A DNA stretch of 64,000 bases from Bacillota bacterium (GCA_023398495.1 JAEWSG010000225.1:1-64000), one strand, 5' to 3'. Shown: positions 27,041 to 36,252, counted from the stretch's first letter. The notes: generated by a model not told the origin, from the letters alone. Made by a program: numbers and translations.

Positions 27041-27073
27041 AAAAGCCAGCGGCTTAATTCCGCTGGCTTTTTT
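27041..27073 (+). terminator. Strong terminator after the flagellin genes
   Basis: AAAAGCCAGCGG pairs perfectly with CCGCTGGCTTTT over a 7-base loop, followed by T residues. It separates flagellins from the Maf and nonulosonate genes. Confidence 0.9.
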
Positions 27074-27139
27074 AGTACAACTTTATTCTTAGTCACTACT
27101 GCAAAATGCATACGACAAACATAGAAGGGGATCAGGTCT

Positions 27140-29005
27140 ATGAAAGATATTTTTGAATTCAATTTGAAGGCATTAGAAAAAGAATATTCAACACTGGCAA
27201 GAAGGTGTGATAGTTTTTATCGTGAGAATTCTGACAAGCTTGAACAGATTTCATTGGAAAAAACCAAAAATGACATGATAAATTTTAAAGTAAATGTTGG
27301 GGGACATTATTTGTTTTTGCATAGTTCATATGATCCTCTTAAAGAGGCAAAAAGTTGGGTCTCCAGATTAAATTTAAAAAGCATGGATACAATAGCAATA
27401 TTGGGTATAGGTGTAGGTTATCATCTAGATGAATTATTTAATAGTTACCCAGCTAAAAATAAAGTTGTAATAGAACCTGATATGGGTGTTTTTGTAAAGC
27501 TAATGACAGTAAGGGATATAAGTCATTTATTAACTGCTAAAAACACTCTTTTTATTGTAAGTGATAATACTGAACACATCGCAAAAGTGTTTTTAGGACT
27601 AAGAGAAGAGGGACAGGTTGATAGTGTATATTTTGCAGAGCTCTTAAGTTACAGGACAGCCTATGATGAATGGTGGACCAGCCTGAAAAAGGACTTCATA
27701 AAGTATGCAAAGCTGCATGAGATTAATATCAACACAAGTGTAGTTTTCTCAAAAGACTGGATTGCAAATTTTTTCGAAAATATAACTCAGCTTTTACAAA
27801 GTGTGAACCTCGATAGTTATGAATCTAGACTGAAAGGCGTCCCTGCTGTAATTGTTTCAGCAGGACCGTCCTTAAATAAAAATGTACATCTATTAAATAA
27901 AATAAAGGACAAGGCTGTAATAATATCAGCGGGTTCGTCAGTTAATATCCTTGAAAAGAATGGTGTTATACCTCATATTATGGTTGGAGTGGATGGGGGA
28001 GAAGGAGAAAGCAGGATATTTAATAAAGTAAAATCTTCTGATATTTACTTTGCATATAGCTCTTCAATTCACCCCGAGGGGCTAAAAAACTACAAAGGGC
28101 CGAAACTGTATTTTAAGACAAATGTTTTGGAGTATACAAGTTGGTTCGAAAAAGAGATGGAAATGAACACACAGGACTTGCGTTCAGGTGCTTCTGTTTC
28201 AAATTTAGCGTTGGATATAGCAAGGTTAATGGGGTGCGATCCAATTATTCTGGTGGGGCAGGACTTATCGTTTGCAAACCTTAAGACTTATGCAGATGGA
28301 GCAGTATTAAAGGAAGAACAAGATAGAATTCTTAAGAAAAATGTTGAAGAAATGAACAAGCATTATCTGAAGGAAAATGATATAAATGGGGATGAAGTTT
28401 ATACAATTCCTAGCATGATATCGATGAAGATATATTTTGAAGAGTATGTTAAACTCCATACTGATATTATCTATCTTAATGGCAGTGAGGGTGGATTGCC
28501 TATAAAAGGTATACCTAACAAGCCTCTTAGTGAAATTATTGAACAATATTGCCAAAGTAAATTTGACCTTGACAATATCCTCGAAAATATATATCGCAAT
28601 GAAATCAGCGTCAATTCAGATAGGATGGATAAAATAAAGAGCTTTCTCGAAAAGGTATATACCCAAAGTGAGGAAATGAAAGATAAAGCTCTTAAGAGAA
28701 TGGATTTAATTCTCGATATACTTAGAAATATAAATGCAGACAATAATGAAAAGTGGATTGAAATTGATGAATTGACAGAAGATATAGAAAAGCAGGAATT
28801 ATATGAGTTTTTTATTGCACCTATTTGCAAATACTTCATCCAAGCTGTAAAAAATGAAAGAGAAAGAAAAAGTGAGACTATTGACAATATTGAAGAAAAG
28901 AAGTTGTATCTTTATGAAGGTTTGCTTCTGCAATATACTGATATAAAAGATAAGGTTTTACAAATAAATGAACTATCAAAAAGAGTACTTGACGAAATAA
29001 ATTGA
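27140..29005 (+). CDS. Maf-type flagellin glycosyltransferase 1 (MptE-like/DUF115)
   Basis: The 621-residue protein has the Maf core: an N-terminal segment ending in ILGIGVGYHLDEL, then GVPAVIVSAGPSLNKNVHLL near residue 240, VGVDGGEGESRIF near residue 285 and GQDLSF near residue 375. Maf proteins link nonulosonic acids to flagellin before export. The last 150 residues are charged helices. It is downstream of flagellin and upstream of the sugar genes, the typical layout. AGGGG upstream supports the ATG. Confidence 0.88.
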   Translation: MKDIFEFNLKALEKEYSTLARRCDSFYRENSDKLEQISLEKTKNDMINFKVNVGGHYLFLHSSYDPLKEAKSWVSRLNLKSMDTIAILGIGVGYHLDELFNSYPAKNKVVIEPDMGVFVKLMTVRDISHLLTAKNTLFIVSDNTEHIAKVFLGLREEGQVDSVYFAELLSYRTAYDEWWTSLKKDFIKYAKLHEININTSVVFSKDWIANFFENITQLLQSVNLDSYESRLKGVPAVIVSAGPSLNKNVHLLNKIKDKAVIISAGSSVNILEKNGVIPHIMVGVDGGEGESRIFNKVKSSDIYFAYSSSIHPEGLKNYKGPKLYFKTNVLEYTSWFEKEMEMNTQDLRSGASVSNLALDIARLMGCDPIILVGQDLSFANLKTYADGAVLKEEQDRILKKNVEEMNKHYLKENDINGDEVYTIPSMISMKIYFEEYVKLHTDIIYLNGSEGGLPIKGIPNKPLSEIIEQYCQSKFDLDNILENIYRNEISVNSDRMDKIKSFLEKVYTQSEEMKDKALKRMDLILDILRNINADNNEKWIEIDELTEDIEKQELYEFFIAPICKYFIQAVKNERERKSETIDNIEEKKLYLYEGLLLQYTDIKDKVLQINELSKRVLDEIN

Positions 29006-29025
29006 TACAAGAGGGAGTGGTATGT

Positions 29026-29403
29026 ATGGAAAATATGGAGTTAAAGAGGGAAATAATTAATTCTGCTGTAGAGTATATAAATAAAGTCGTTTTGGGAATC
29101 GGAGGCATAATAGAAGATTTCCAGAGTGGAAGAGAGGATAAGGCTACAAATACTATGGCACATCTTATGGAAGGGTTGCAATGGCTTCTTGAGGCAGTTG
29201 AAGGAACGAAGGATGTGCAAGGGGATATGCCTATTGATATATCAGACGTTAACCCAATATTCAGCCAATTGATAGAATCACTGGAAAATACTGATTACGT
29301 TCTACTGAGTGATTTGCTTGAGTATGAGCTTACTCCAGTTATGAAGGACTGGGAGGAAAGGTTGGCACTTGTCCAAGGAGAACTTAGAAATGACGGTATT
29401 TGA
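29026..29403 (+). CDS. Small helical protein between the two maf genes
   Basis: This protein of about 125 residues is acidic and helical (KREIINSAVEYINKVVLGIGG, then LIESLENTDYVLLSDLLEYEL). I recognise no motif. The ATG at 29026 has GAGGGAG upstream. It overlaps the start of the second maf gene by 14 bases, so it is translated with it. A chaperone or regulatory partner of the Maf proteins is possible from position alone. Confidence 0.7.
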   Translation: MENMELKREIINSAVEYINKVVLGIGGIIEDFQSGREDKATNTMAHLMEGLQWLLEAVEGTKDVQGDMPIDISDVNPIFSQLIESLENTDYVLLSDLLEYELTPVMKDWEERLALVQGELRNDGI

Positions 29404-30802
29404 TAAAAATATTGAAGCTTTAAGAAAAAGATACCCATTTATTGTAGAAGAGGTAATGGGAATAGAGCCTGATCCTTCAAAGTATCAGGTGGAAACTGCC
29501 TCTTATGGTCTTAAAACACTTAGAGTTGTTCAGGATTTGCAGTTTGATAGTATTAAATTTTATATGCACAGTAAATATAATCCCGTCAGTGAAGCAGAGA
29601 ATTTTGCTAAAGAACAATATAAAATTGAAATTGGAGTTCATATATTATATGGATTCGGGATGGGATATCATATAAATGAAATAAGTAGACTAATGAAGCC
29701 TGATAGCAGGTTGTATATATTGGAAAACAACTTGAATGTATTTTATAAAGCAATTGAGGAAAGAGATCTTACAGATATATTTACCAATTCAAGCATAGAA
29801 CTTATTATATCTGGAGATGCAGTGAAAATTGCGAATAAAGTTAAGAGCTTAATAAACGATGGAATTAATTTTATTATTCACCCGGCATCTTTAAAGGCAA
29901 TACCTTCTGAAAACGAATATTTTAAATTTGTTATGGAAAACTGGAATCTTAAGAAAAGCATTTCAGAGGATTATTTAAAGTTAATAGAGCATAACTTAAA
30001 AAGCAATTTACAGGGTGCCAATCCCAATGTAGGTGTCTTTTTTGAAAAGTTTAAAGGTGTTCCAGCAGTTATCGTATCAACAGGGCCATCTCTCGATAAG
30101 AATATAGATTTTTTGAAAGAGGTTAAGGGAAAGGCTTTGATTTTTGCAGTAGGCTCGGCATTGAGGCCTTTATTAGTCAGAAATATTGTTCCGGATTTAT
30201 TTATTATAATTGATCCGAAAAAAGAAACTCTCAATCAGATAAAAGGGTTTGAAGATATAGGAATACCTATGGTTTACCTGTCCTCAGCATATTCAGGTAC
30301 TGTTTCAAGCTATAGGGGATTAAAGTTTATAGCATGTTATGAAAAAGGTCATTTGAAAACGTCAAAGGAAAATTATCTGATTGATCCTGGGGGATCAGTT
30401 TCTACAGCAGCACTTGATATTGCAATAAAAATGGGTTGCAGCACTATTATACTTGTCGGTCAGGACCTCGCATTTATAGATGGAAAAAATCATGCCAGGC
30501 ATGGCACAGATTTGGATATCAATACTCCAGAACTTAAAAGCATGAGGAGGGTAATGGGACAAAACGGTGAAATGCTTTTTACAACTTTAGGGCTGTTAAG
30601 CTATAAATACTGGATAGAAAAGAGGATAGAAAAGGAAAACAGACAGTTTATAAATGCTTCAGAAGGTGGAGCTATTATTAATGGGATGAAACATATAAAG
30701 CTTAAGGATGTAATTACCGATTATCTAAAAGAGAGTTTTAATATTACGCAAAGAATTAAGACTATTTTAGAGGAAAGCGGGAATGCCCATGTTCAAGAAT
30801 AA
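29390..30802 (+). CDS. Maf-type flagellin glycosyltransferase 2
   Basis: The 470-residue protein has the same core as Maf 1: YGFGMGYHINEI near residue 90, GVPAVIVSTGPSLDKNIDFL near residue 220 and VGQDLAFIDGKNHARHG near residue 360. It is shorter and lacks the charged helical tail. The ATG at 29390 has AAGGAG upstream. It overlaps genes at both ends. Two Maf proteins suggest two sugar donors or two acceptor sites. Confidence 0.87.
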   Translation: MTVFDKNIEALRKRYPFIVEEVMGIEPDPSKYQVETASYGLKTLRVVQDLQFDSIKFYMHSKYNPVSEAENFAKEQYKIEIGVHILYGFGMGYHINEISRLMKPDSRLYILENNLNVFYKAIEERDLTDIFTNSSIELIISGDAVKIANKVKSLINDGINFIIHPASLKAIPSENEYFKFVMENWNLKKSISEDYLKLIEHNLKSNLQGANPNVGVFFEKFKGVPAVIVSTGPSLDKNIDFLKEVKGKALIFAVGSALRPLLVRNIVPDLFIIIDPKKETLNQIKGFEDIGIPMVYLSSAYSGTVSSYRGLKFIACYEKGHLKTSKENYLIDPGGSVSTAALDIAIKMGCSTIILVGQDLAFIDGKNHARHGTDLDINTPELKSMRRVMGQNGEMLFTTLGLLSYKYWIEKRIEKENRQFINASEGGAIINGMKHIKLKDVITDYLKESFNITQRIKTILEESGNAHVQE

Positions 30803-31787
30803 AAAAGTATTGGTTATTGGAGGAACGGGTACTATAGGACAGGCAATGGTTGAAAAAATACTGTCTGAAGAGCCTGCGGTAGTGAGGGTATACAGCAGAG
30901 ATGAATATAAGCAATTTATACTTAAGGAAAAACTCGGAGACCATACCAATATAAGATACCTTCTTGGGGATGTTAGGGATCAGGAAAGATTAGACAGGGC
31001 AATGAATGGCATAGACATAGTTTTTAACTTTGCTGCGTTAAAACATGTTCCGGCTTGTGAGTACAACCCTTTTGAAGGTGTTAAAACAAATGTTATCGGG
31101 ACACAGAATGTTATAACATGTGCAATGGCAAATAAAGTTAAGAAAGTCATTTATTCAAGCAGTGACAAGGCAGTATCCCCAACTAATACAATGGGAGCAA
31201 CAAAGCTTCTGGCAGAAAGGCTTATGTCTTCATCATACTATTCCAGAGGAGATGCGGGCACAATATTTGCATCTGTAAGATTCGGAAATGTTATGGGGTC
31301 TAGGGGTTCGGTCATCCCCCTATTTAAGCAGCAGGTTCTGGAAAAGGGGTATATTACGATAACTGAGCCTGAGATGACAAGATTCATGATGTCACTTTCA
31401 CAGGCTGTTGAACTTACAATAAAAGCATGTAAAATTGCCAAGGGCGGGGAAGTTTTTGTGCTAAAAATGCCTGTAGTTAAATTGCAAGATCTGGCAGAAG
31501 TAGTTATTGAAGATGTTTGCAATAAATATGACCTTGATCAAAACAGTGTAACGATAAAGAAAATAGGTCTAAGGCCTGGCGAAAAAATGTATGAAGAGCT
31601 TATGTCTGAAGATGAATCAGCTAAAGCATTAGAACTTAATGACATGTATATAGTCAGGCCTCCATATAATGAACACATTTATAGTAATATCAAAAGTACT
31701 GCAATAAGCAATTATAGTTCACATGGTGAAAAAACCTTAAGTAAAGCTGAAATAAGAAACCTATTGGTAGACGAAAAATTAATTTAA
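30783..31787 (+). CDS. pseB: UDP-GlcNAc 4,6-dehydratase of the nonulosonate pathway (PseB-like)
   Basis: The 334-residue soluble SDR has VIGGTGTIGQ, YSRDEYKQF, LGDVRDQERL, FAALKHVPACEYNPFE and RFGNVMGSRGSVIP, as in PseB-type dehydratases. At the catalytic place the motif is SSDKAVSPTNTMGATK, with Met where PseB has Tyr; that Met is usual in the WbpM/PglF branch. It may therefore use the Bacillus-like route in which a second enzyme finishes the epimerisation. It overlaps maf2 by 20 bases. The gene name is by pathway position. Confidence 0.75.
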   Translation: MPMFKNKKVLVIGGTGTIGQAMVEKILSEEPAVVRVYSRDEYKQFILKEKLGDHTNIRYLLGDVRDQERLDRAMNGIDIVFNFAALKHVPACEYNPFEGVKTNVIGTQNVITCAMANKVKKVIYSSSDKAVSPTNTMGATKLLAERLMSSSYYSRGDAGTIFASVRFGNVMGSRGSVIPLFKQQVLEKGYITITEPEMTRFMMSLSQAVELTIKACKIAKGGEVFVLKMPVVKLQDLAEVVIEDVCNKYDLDQNSVTIKKIGLRPGEKMYEELMSEDESAKALELNDMYIVRPPYNEHIYSNIKSTAISNYSSHGEKTLSKAEIRNLLVDEKLI

Positions 31788-31871
31788 ATAATTTTAATGG
31801 AACGATATAATTTATGAAATTGTTGAATAATTGAGATGCGTAGAGGAATAACAAAAAGGGAGTGTGGACTA

Positions 31872-32516
31872 ATGGGAGGCAATTTTCAGATAGGCACATG
31901 GGCGTCGATTTTCGGACAGGAATATACTGAGAGAAATACCTTTAATTCTAGAGATTTGAACAAACTTTATATAAAGGAATATAGCATAAGTCGTGAGGAA
32001 ATGAACAAGGAATTTCTTTCAGGGCTGGCACTTGAGGATGGGAACATACTTGAAGTAGGCTGCAATGTGGGAAATCAGTTAAGACTTTTGCAGGAAATGA
32101 ATTTCAATAATTTATATGGAATAGAGCTCCAAAGCTATGCGGTGGAAAAGGCCAAGAGTCTGACACAGGAAATAAATATAATTAAGGCAACAGGTGATAA
32201 CATACCCTTCAAAGACAAATTCTTTGATTTGGTATTTACAAGTGGGGTACTAATTCACATTTCTCCGGAAAACATTAATTCTGTTCTGGATGAAATATAC
32301 AGATGTTCAAAGGAGTATATATGGGGATTTGAGTATTATGCAGATGAGTATACTGAAGTAGCCTATAGAGGCAATACAGGGCTCCTTTGGAAGGCAAACT
32401 TTGCTAAGCTTTACTTGGAGAGGTTTGCTGATCTTGAGCTTATAAAAGAAGTAAAATACAAATATACCGATAATGATAATGTGGATAGCATGTTTTTATT
32501 AAGGAAAAATAAGTGA
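31872..32516 (+). CDS. Pseudaminic acid biosynthesis-associated methylase (TIGR03587-like)
   Basis: The 214-residue protein opens with GNFQIGTWASIFGQEYTERN and has motif I ILEVGCNVGNQLRLLQEM and FDLVFTSGVLIHISPENI, the pattern of the Pse-associated methylases. The acceptor may be a nonulosonic acid or its precursor, giving an O-methyl form. The ATG at 31872 with AAAGGGAG upstream is preferred over 31836. It follows the dehydratase gene. Confidence 0.78.
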   Translation: MGGNFQIGTWASIFGQEYTERNTFNSRDLNKLYIKEYSISREEMNKEFLSGLALEDGNILEVGCNVGNQLRLLQEMNFNNLYGIELQSYAVEKAKSLTQEINIIKATGDNIPFKDKFFDLVFTSGVLIHISPENINSVLDEIYRCSKEYIWGFEYYADEYTEVAYRGNTGLLWKANFAKLYLERFADLELIKEVKYKYTDNDNVDSMFLLRKNK

Positions 32517-32600
32517 CAGCTAAAATGGATAGAGTGCATTTTTCGTTATTGAGCAAGTATTAGTAATGATTATAAGCACTTGAAGGGCAGGTGAGGCAAT

Positions 32601-33329
32601 TTGAAAACAGGAGTAGTTATCCAGACAAGAATGGGATCAACCCGACTTCCGGGGAAAGTAATGCTTGACTTGTGCGGAAAGCCAGTAATTCAACATGTGA
32701 TTGAAAGAATAAGCCAATCGAAAGAAATTGATGATATTGTTATTGCCACTACAACTTTAGAACAGGATAAAATAATTGTAAAGGAAGCTGAAAGAAATTG
32801 CGTCAAGTGGTTCCGGGGCAGCGAGGAGGATGTACTGTCAAGGTATTATCATGCTGCAAAGGAGAACAACCTTGAAATAGTGGTCAGAGTAACATCGGAT
32901 TGCCCATTGATAGATCCTTATGTCACTGACAACATAGTAAGGTACTTTAAAGAAAACAAGCATGATATAGTAACCAATGCAAGTGCAGATTTAAGAACAA
33001 GAACGTATCCGAGAGGGCTCGACACAGAAGTGTTTTCGTTCAAGGCTCTAGAGGATGCGTTTAATAATGCCCGAGAAAAATATCAGAGGGAGCATGTAAC
33101 CCCTTATTTATATGAAAATGCTAACAGCATCTATTACTACAAAGACATTACAGACTACTCAAAATACAGATGGACTCTCGATACGGAGGAAGACCTTGAA
33201 TTAATAAGAACCATCTACAAGTACTTATATAAAGGCGAACATAACTTTTATTACCGAGACATTATAAAGCTTCTGGAGGTATATCCTGAGATAGCTAAGT
33301 TAAATGAAACTGTTGAGCAAAAAAAATAG
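32601..33329 (+). CDS. pseF: CMP-nonulosonate cytidylyltransferase (SpsF/PseF-like)
   Basis: The 242-residue nucleotidyltransferase has the sequence QTRMGSTRLPGKVMLDLCGKP (in parts), IVIATTTLEQD, and RVTSDCPLIDP, which match SpsF and PseF. It would activate the nonulosonic acid with CMP for Maf. It starts with TTG after GGTGAGG. It stands between the methylase and acetyltransferase genes of the same pathway. Confidence 0.8.
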   Translation: MKTGVVIQTRMGSTRLPGKVMLDLCGKPVIQHVIERISQSKEIDDIVIATTTLEQDKIIVKEAERNCVKWFRGSEEDVLSRYYHAAKENNLEIVVRVTSDCPLIDPYVTDNIVRYFKENKHDIVTNASADLRTRTYPRGLDTEVFSFKALEDAFNNAREKYQREHVTPYLYENANSIYYYKDITDYSKYRWTLDTEEDLELIRTIYKYLYKGEHNFYYRDIIKLLEVYPEIAKLNETVEQKK

Positions 33330-33357
33330 GAAATAATGGTTAAGGGGTGTGGATTAA

Positions 33358-33807
33358 TTGTGCCTGATGTTTAGAAATATACGCAAAGATGATTGCGATT
33401 TACTGTTCAAATGGGTTAATGACAGTGAAGTGAGAGAAATGGCGTTTAGCACAAATGCTGTTTTATATGAAGAACATAAAAAATGGTTTTATAACAAACT
33501 CAATTCGAACTTAACTCATATATTTATAGCATGTGTGGATGATAAGCCTATAGGCCAGATAAGAATTGACATTGAAGATAATGAAGGAATAATAGGTTAC
33601 AGTATTGATAAAAATTATAGGGGTCAGGGATATGGTAGCAAAGTTCTTAAGAAAATTATAACTGTAGTTAAAGATACAGATATAAATATTAGTAAACTGG
33701 TTGGAAAGGTAAAACACAAAAATGTAAAATCCTGTAGGGCATTTGAAAGAGCTGGATATAAAAGCATTGAGAGGGAGGACTTTATTGAGTACTATTTTGA
33801 GATATGA
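33358..33807 (+). CDS. pseH: GNAT N-acetyltransferase (PseH-like)
   Basis: The 149-residue GNAT domain has the acetyl-CoA loop IDKNYRGQGYGSKVLKKII and a C-terminal FERAGYKSIEREDF. In this cluster it most likely acetylates N4 of the UDP-4-amino sugar made by PseC. The start is TTG with AAGGGGTG 8 bases upstream; an ATG three codons later is further from that site. Confidence 0.78.
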   Translation: MCLMFRNIRKDDCDLLFKWVNDSEVREMAFSTNAVLYEEHKKWFYNKLNSNLTHIFIACVDDKPIGQIRIDIEDNEGIIGYSIDKNYRGQGYGSKVLKKIITVVKDTDINISKLVGKVKHKNVKSCRAFERAGYKSIEREDFIEYYFEI

Positions 33808-33828
33808 TACTTGAAAAGAGGGAAGAGA

Positions 33829-34878
33829 ATGAATCATGAGATAAAAATCAAAAACAGGGTTATAGGTAAAGGACAGCCTTGTTATATAATTGCAGAGATG
33901 TCTGCAAATCATGCAGGAGATATAGGTAGGGCAATTGAAATAATTCATGCTGCAAAGAAAGTTGGTGCAGATTGCATTAAAATCCAGACCTATACCCCAG
34001 ATACAATGACGATTGATTCTGATAAGGAATATTTCCAAATAAATAGTGGAACATGGAAAGGCGAAAATTTGTATAGGTTATACCAGAAGGCTTATACCCC
34101 CTGGGATTGGCACAAGCGTCTTAAGAATGAGGCTGAGGTGTTGGGTCTGGATTTTTTATCCACGCCTTTTGACAGGACTTCTGTAGATTTTTTAGAGGAG
34201 CTTGGTGTCAGTTTTTATAAAATTGCATCCTTTGAAATAACAGATCTTCCGCTAATCAGATATATTGCGACTAAAGAAAAGCCTATAATATTATCAACGG
34301 GAATGGCTACGTTAGGTGAAATTGAAGAGGCTGTAACAGCAATCAGAAAAGCCGGGAATGAAAAGTTATGTTTGTTAAGGTGTTCAAGTGCATATCCAGC
34401 AGTACCCGATGATATGAATTTAAAAACGATAAAGCATTTGGAAGAAACCTTTGGTTTTCCTGTTGGATTGTCAGACCACTCTTTGGGCTCTGTGGGTGCC
34501 ATTACAGCAGTAGCACTGGGGGCAAAAGTTATAGAAAAGCATTTTTGCATAAGCCGTGACATTGAAAATCCGGATGCTTCCTTCTCGATGGAACCACAGG
34601 AGTTTAAACTGATGGTAGATGATATCCGTTCGGCTGAAAGGGCTGTGGGTAAAGTTAGCTATGAAGTTTCTTCAAGGGAGGAGACAAATAAAGTATTTAG
34701 AAGATCAATATTTGTTGTGAGGGATATTAAAAAAGGAGATTTCTTTACGAAAGAGAATATCAGCATAATAAGGCCGAGACATGGTATGGAGCCAAAACAC
34801 TATGAAGAAATTCTCGGAAAAAAGGCAACTAAGGAGATAGAAAGAGGGACCCCCCTTGAATGGAATATGATTGATTAG
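33829..34878 (+). CDS. pseI: Pseudaminic acid synthase PseI
   Basis: The 349-residue protein is a NeuB-family synthase: an N-terminal TIM barrel with AEMSANHAGDIGRAIEIIHAA, KIQTYTPDTMT, FDRTSVDFLEELG, SAYPAVP and GLSDHSLG, and a C-terminal antifreeze-like domain (RSIFVVRDIKKGD, RPRHGMEP). It condenses the free 6-deoxy hexosamine from PseG with phosphoenolpyruvate. The ATG at 33829 has AGAGGGA upstream. NeuB/LegI relatives are close, but the PseG and PseC neighbours favour pseudaminic-type acid. Confidence 0.88.
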   Translation: MNHEIKIKNRVIGKGQPCYIIAEMSANHAGDIGRAIEIIHAAKKVGADCIKIQTYTPDTMTIDSDKEYFQINSGTWKGENLYRLYQKAYTPWDWHKRLKNEAEVLGLDFLSTPFDRTSVDFLEELGVSFYKIASFEITDLPLIRYIATKEKPIILSTGMATLGEIEEAVTAIRKAGNEKLCLLRCSSAYPAVPDDMNLKTIKHLEETFGFPVGLSDHSLGSVGAITAVALGAKVIEKHFCISRDIENPDASFSMEPQEFKLMVDDIRSAERAVGKVSYEVSSREETNKVFRRSIFVVRDIKKGDFFTKENISIIRPRHGMEPKHYEEILGKKATKEIERGTPLEWNMID

Positions 34879-34893
34879 TATTTGATAGATCTT

Positions 34894-35054
34894 GTGAAGA
34901 TTATTTTAGCCAATACTAAACCATGGAATATTAAAATGTACAGATGTTTATGAAAGACAATGAAGGCAAATACAATATAACAATTATTACAGATAAGAAC
35001 GAATTGACATATGAAAAGATAGCTTCAATTGAGTTGATCAGAAAAGTGGTGTGA
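34894..35054 (+). pseudogene. Remnant of a formyltransferase gene
   Basis: In the 183-base gap after pseI, a GTG at 34894 opens a reading frame beginning KIILANTKPWNIKMYR, which stops at 34953. A second frame from 34944 continues with KYNITIITDKNELTYEKIAS and stops at 35054. Together they look like the N-terminus of the methionyl-tRNA-formyltransferase-like enzymes often found in pse clusters, broken by a frameshift and then cut off. The usual next part (an FPHWS-type segment) is missing, so most of the gene is deleted. The family call is from memory of such proteins and should be checked. Confidence 0.55.
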
Positions 35055-35061
35055 GTGATAG

Positions 35062-36135
35062 ATGATGAAAGTTGGGATTAGAGTTGATGGGAGCACAAAT
35101 ATAGGAATGGGACACATAATGAGATGCCTCTCTCTTGCAAAAGGCTTTAGAAATGCCTCAATCGATGTGTACTTCTTAAGTAAATTTGAACAGGGGATTC
35201 TAAAGATACGGGAAGAGGGATATGAGGCGATAGAGTTGACACATCACTCTGAAATTCATACTGAGGAATTTTACTATGGAGATGTTTTATCATTAAAAGA
35301 AGAGACAGATGAAATAATCCAAAGGCTTAATGTTCTTAATCTGGATATACTGTTCATTGACTCCTATAATGTCACTGAAGAATTTTTTTTGAAGTTAAAG
35401 CCGTTTGTAAAAAAGCTTTGCTACATAGATGATATAAATAAGTTTACATATCCTGTTGATGTTCTGGTTAATGGGAATATTACAGGTGAATCCTTAGGTT
35501 ATAAAAGGTATTATGAGGATGAAATCCTGATGCTTGGAGTAAAATATAATCTTATAAGGGATGAGTTTAAAAACTTGCCGGAGAGAATAGTAAACAGGGG
35601 AGTTAAGGAAATAATGATAACAACAGGGGGTTCAGACCCCTTTGAATTGAGCTTGCGGCTGGCAGGAACAATTATTGCAAGTGGCTGGCTTAAAGATATT
35701 GTAATTAATATAGTTGCTGGCAGGGGATTTACTAACCTGGATAGTTTAAGAGACTTAAGTCAAAAAAATGCAAACGTTGTAATTCATGAGAATGTTTCAA
35801 AAATGTCTGAGCTGATGCTTAAATGTGATATTGCAATAACAGCGGGCGGTAGTACTCTTTATGAGCTTTGTGCATGTGGGACCCCTGCTCTTGCGTTTAT
35901 TATTGCAGAAAACCAAAAGGAAGTAGTCGATATGCTGTGCGATAAAGGGTATATCCAATCTCTGGGTTGGCATAATGAGTTTACAGATCTGGAGTTTTTG
36001 AATGCTCTTGAGCTTTTGTGTAAAGATTATGGGAAAAGGGTATCTTGCAGTAAAAAGATGCAAAAACTGGTTGATGGTGAAGGCGTACGAAGAATAGTTG
36101 ATGAGCTAGTGCTTTTGAACATAGTTCATTTCTAG
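35062..36135 (+). CDS. pseG: UDP-2,4-diacetamido-2,4,6-trideoxy-altropyranose hydrolase PseG
   Basis: The 357-residue protein has the PseG start VGIRVDGSTNIGMGHIMRCLSLA, a GT-B-like middle with IDSYNVTEEF and a C-terminal donor site AITAGGSTLYELCACGTPAL. It hydrolyses the UDP-sugar made by PseB/C/H to give free sugar for PseI. Its last nine or so codons and the stop come from the palindromic element at 36106, so the C-terminus has been replaced. The real family end is not visible, but the conserved donor site is intact. Start at 35062 or one codon later. Confidence 0.88.
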   Translation: MMKVGIRVDGSTNIGMGHIMRCLSLAKGFRNASIDVYFLSKFEQGILKIREEGYEAIELTHHSEIHTEEFYYGDVLSLKEETDEIIQRLNVLNLDILFIDSYNVTEEFFLKLKPFVKKLCYIDDINKFTYPVDVLVNGNITGESLGYKRYYEDEILMLGVKYNLIRDEFKNLPERIVNRGVKEIMITTGGSDPFELSLRLAGTIIASGWLKDIVINIVAGRGFTNLDSLRDLSQKNANVVIHENVSKMSELMLKCDIAITAGGSTLYELCACGTPALAFIIAENQKEVVDMLCDKGYIQSLGWHNEFTDLEFLNALELLCKDYGKRVSCSKKMQKLVDGEGVRRIVDELVLLNIVHF

Positions 36136-36222
36136 AAATGAACTATGCAAAATGCACATCCTATGATTTTTGCTAAGTAACAAAATGAAATTCTAGAATT
36201 TTATTTTGTTACTTAGCACTAG
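36106..36222. repeat. Palindromic repeat element, copy A (about 117 bp)
   Basis: The element has 8-bp terminal inverted repeats (CTAGTGCT and AGCACTAG). Hairpin 1 at 36120-36147 is a perfect 28-base palindrome centred on TCTAGA. Hairpin 2 at 36172-36217 is built on GCTAAGTAACAAAAT and its complement, also centred on TTCTAGAA. Copy B (41920-42035) has the same plan in reverse orientation, and copy C (62420 on) shares the first half. It looks like a MITE or similar non-autonomous element. It begins inside the pseG reading frame. Confidence 0.8.
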
Positions 36223-36252
36223 TAAGATTATGCTCAAAAAGGAGATACACTT

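Noticed and set aside
34944..35054. Short frame of 36 codons read as a small gene
   Set aside because: It has no ribosome site, and together with the frame just upstream it reads as pieces of a broken larger gene.
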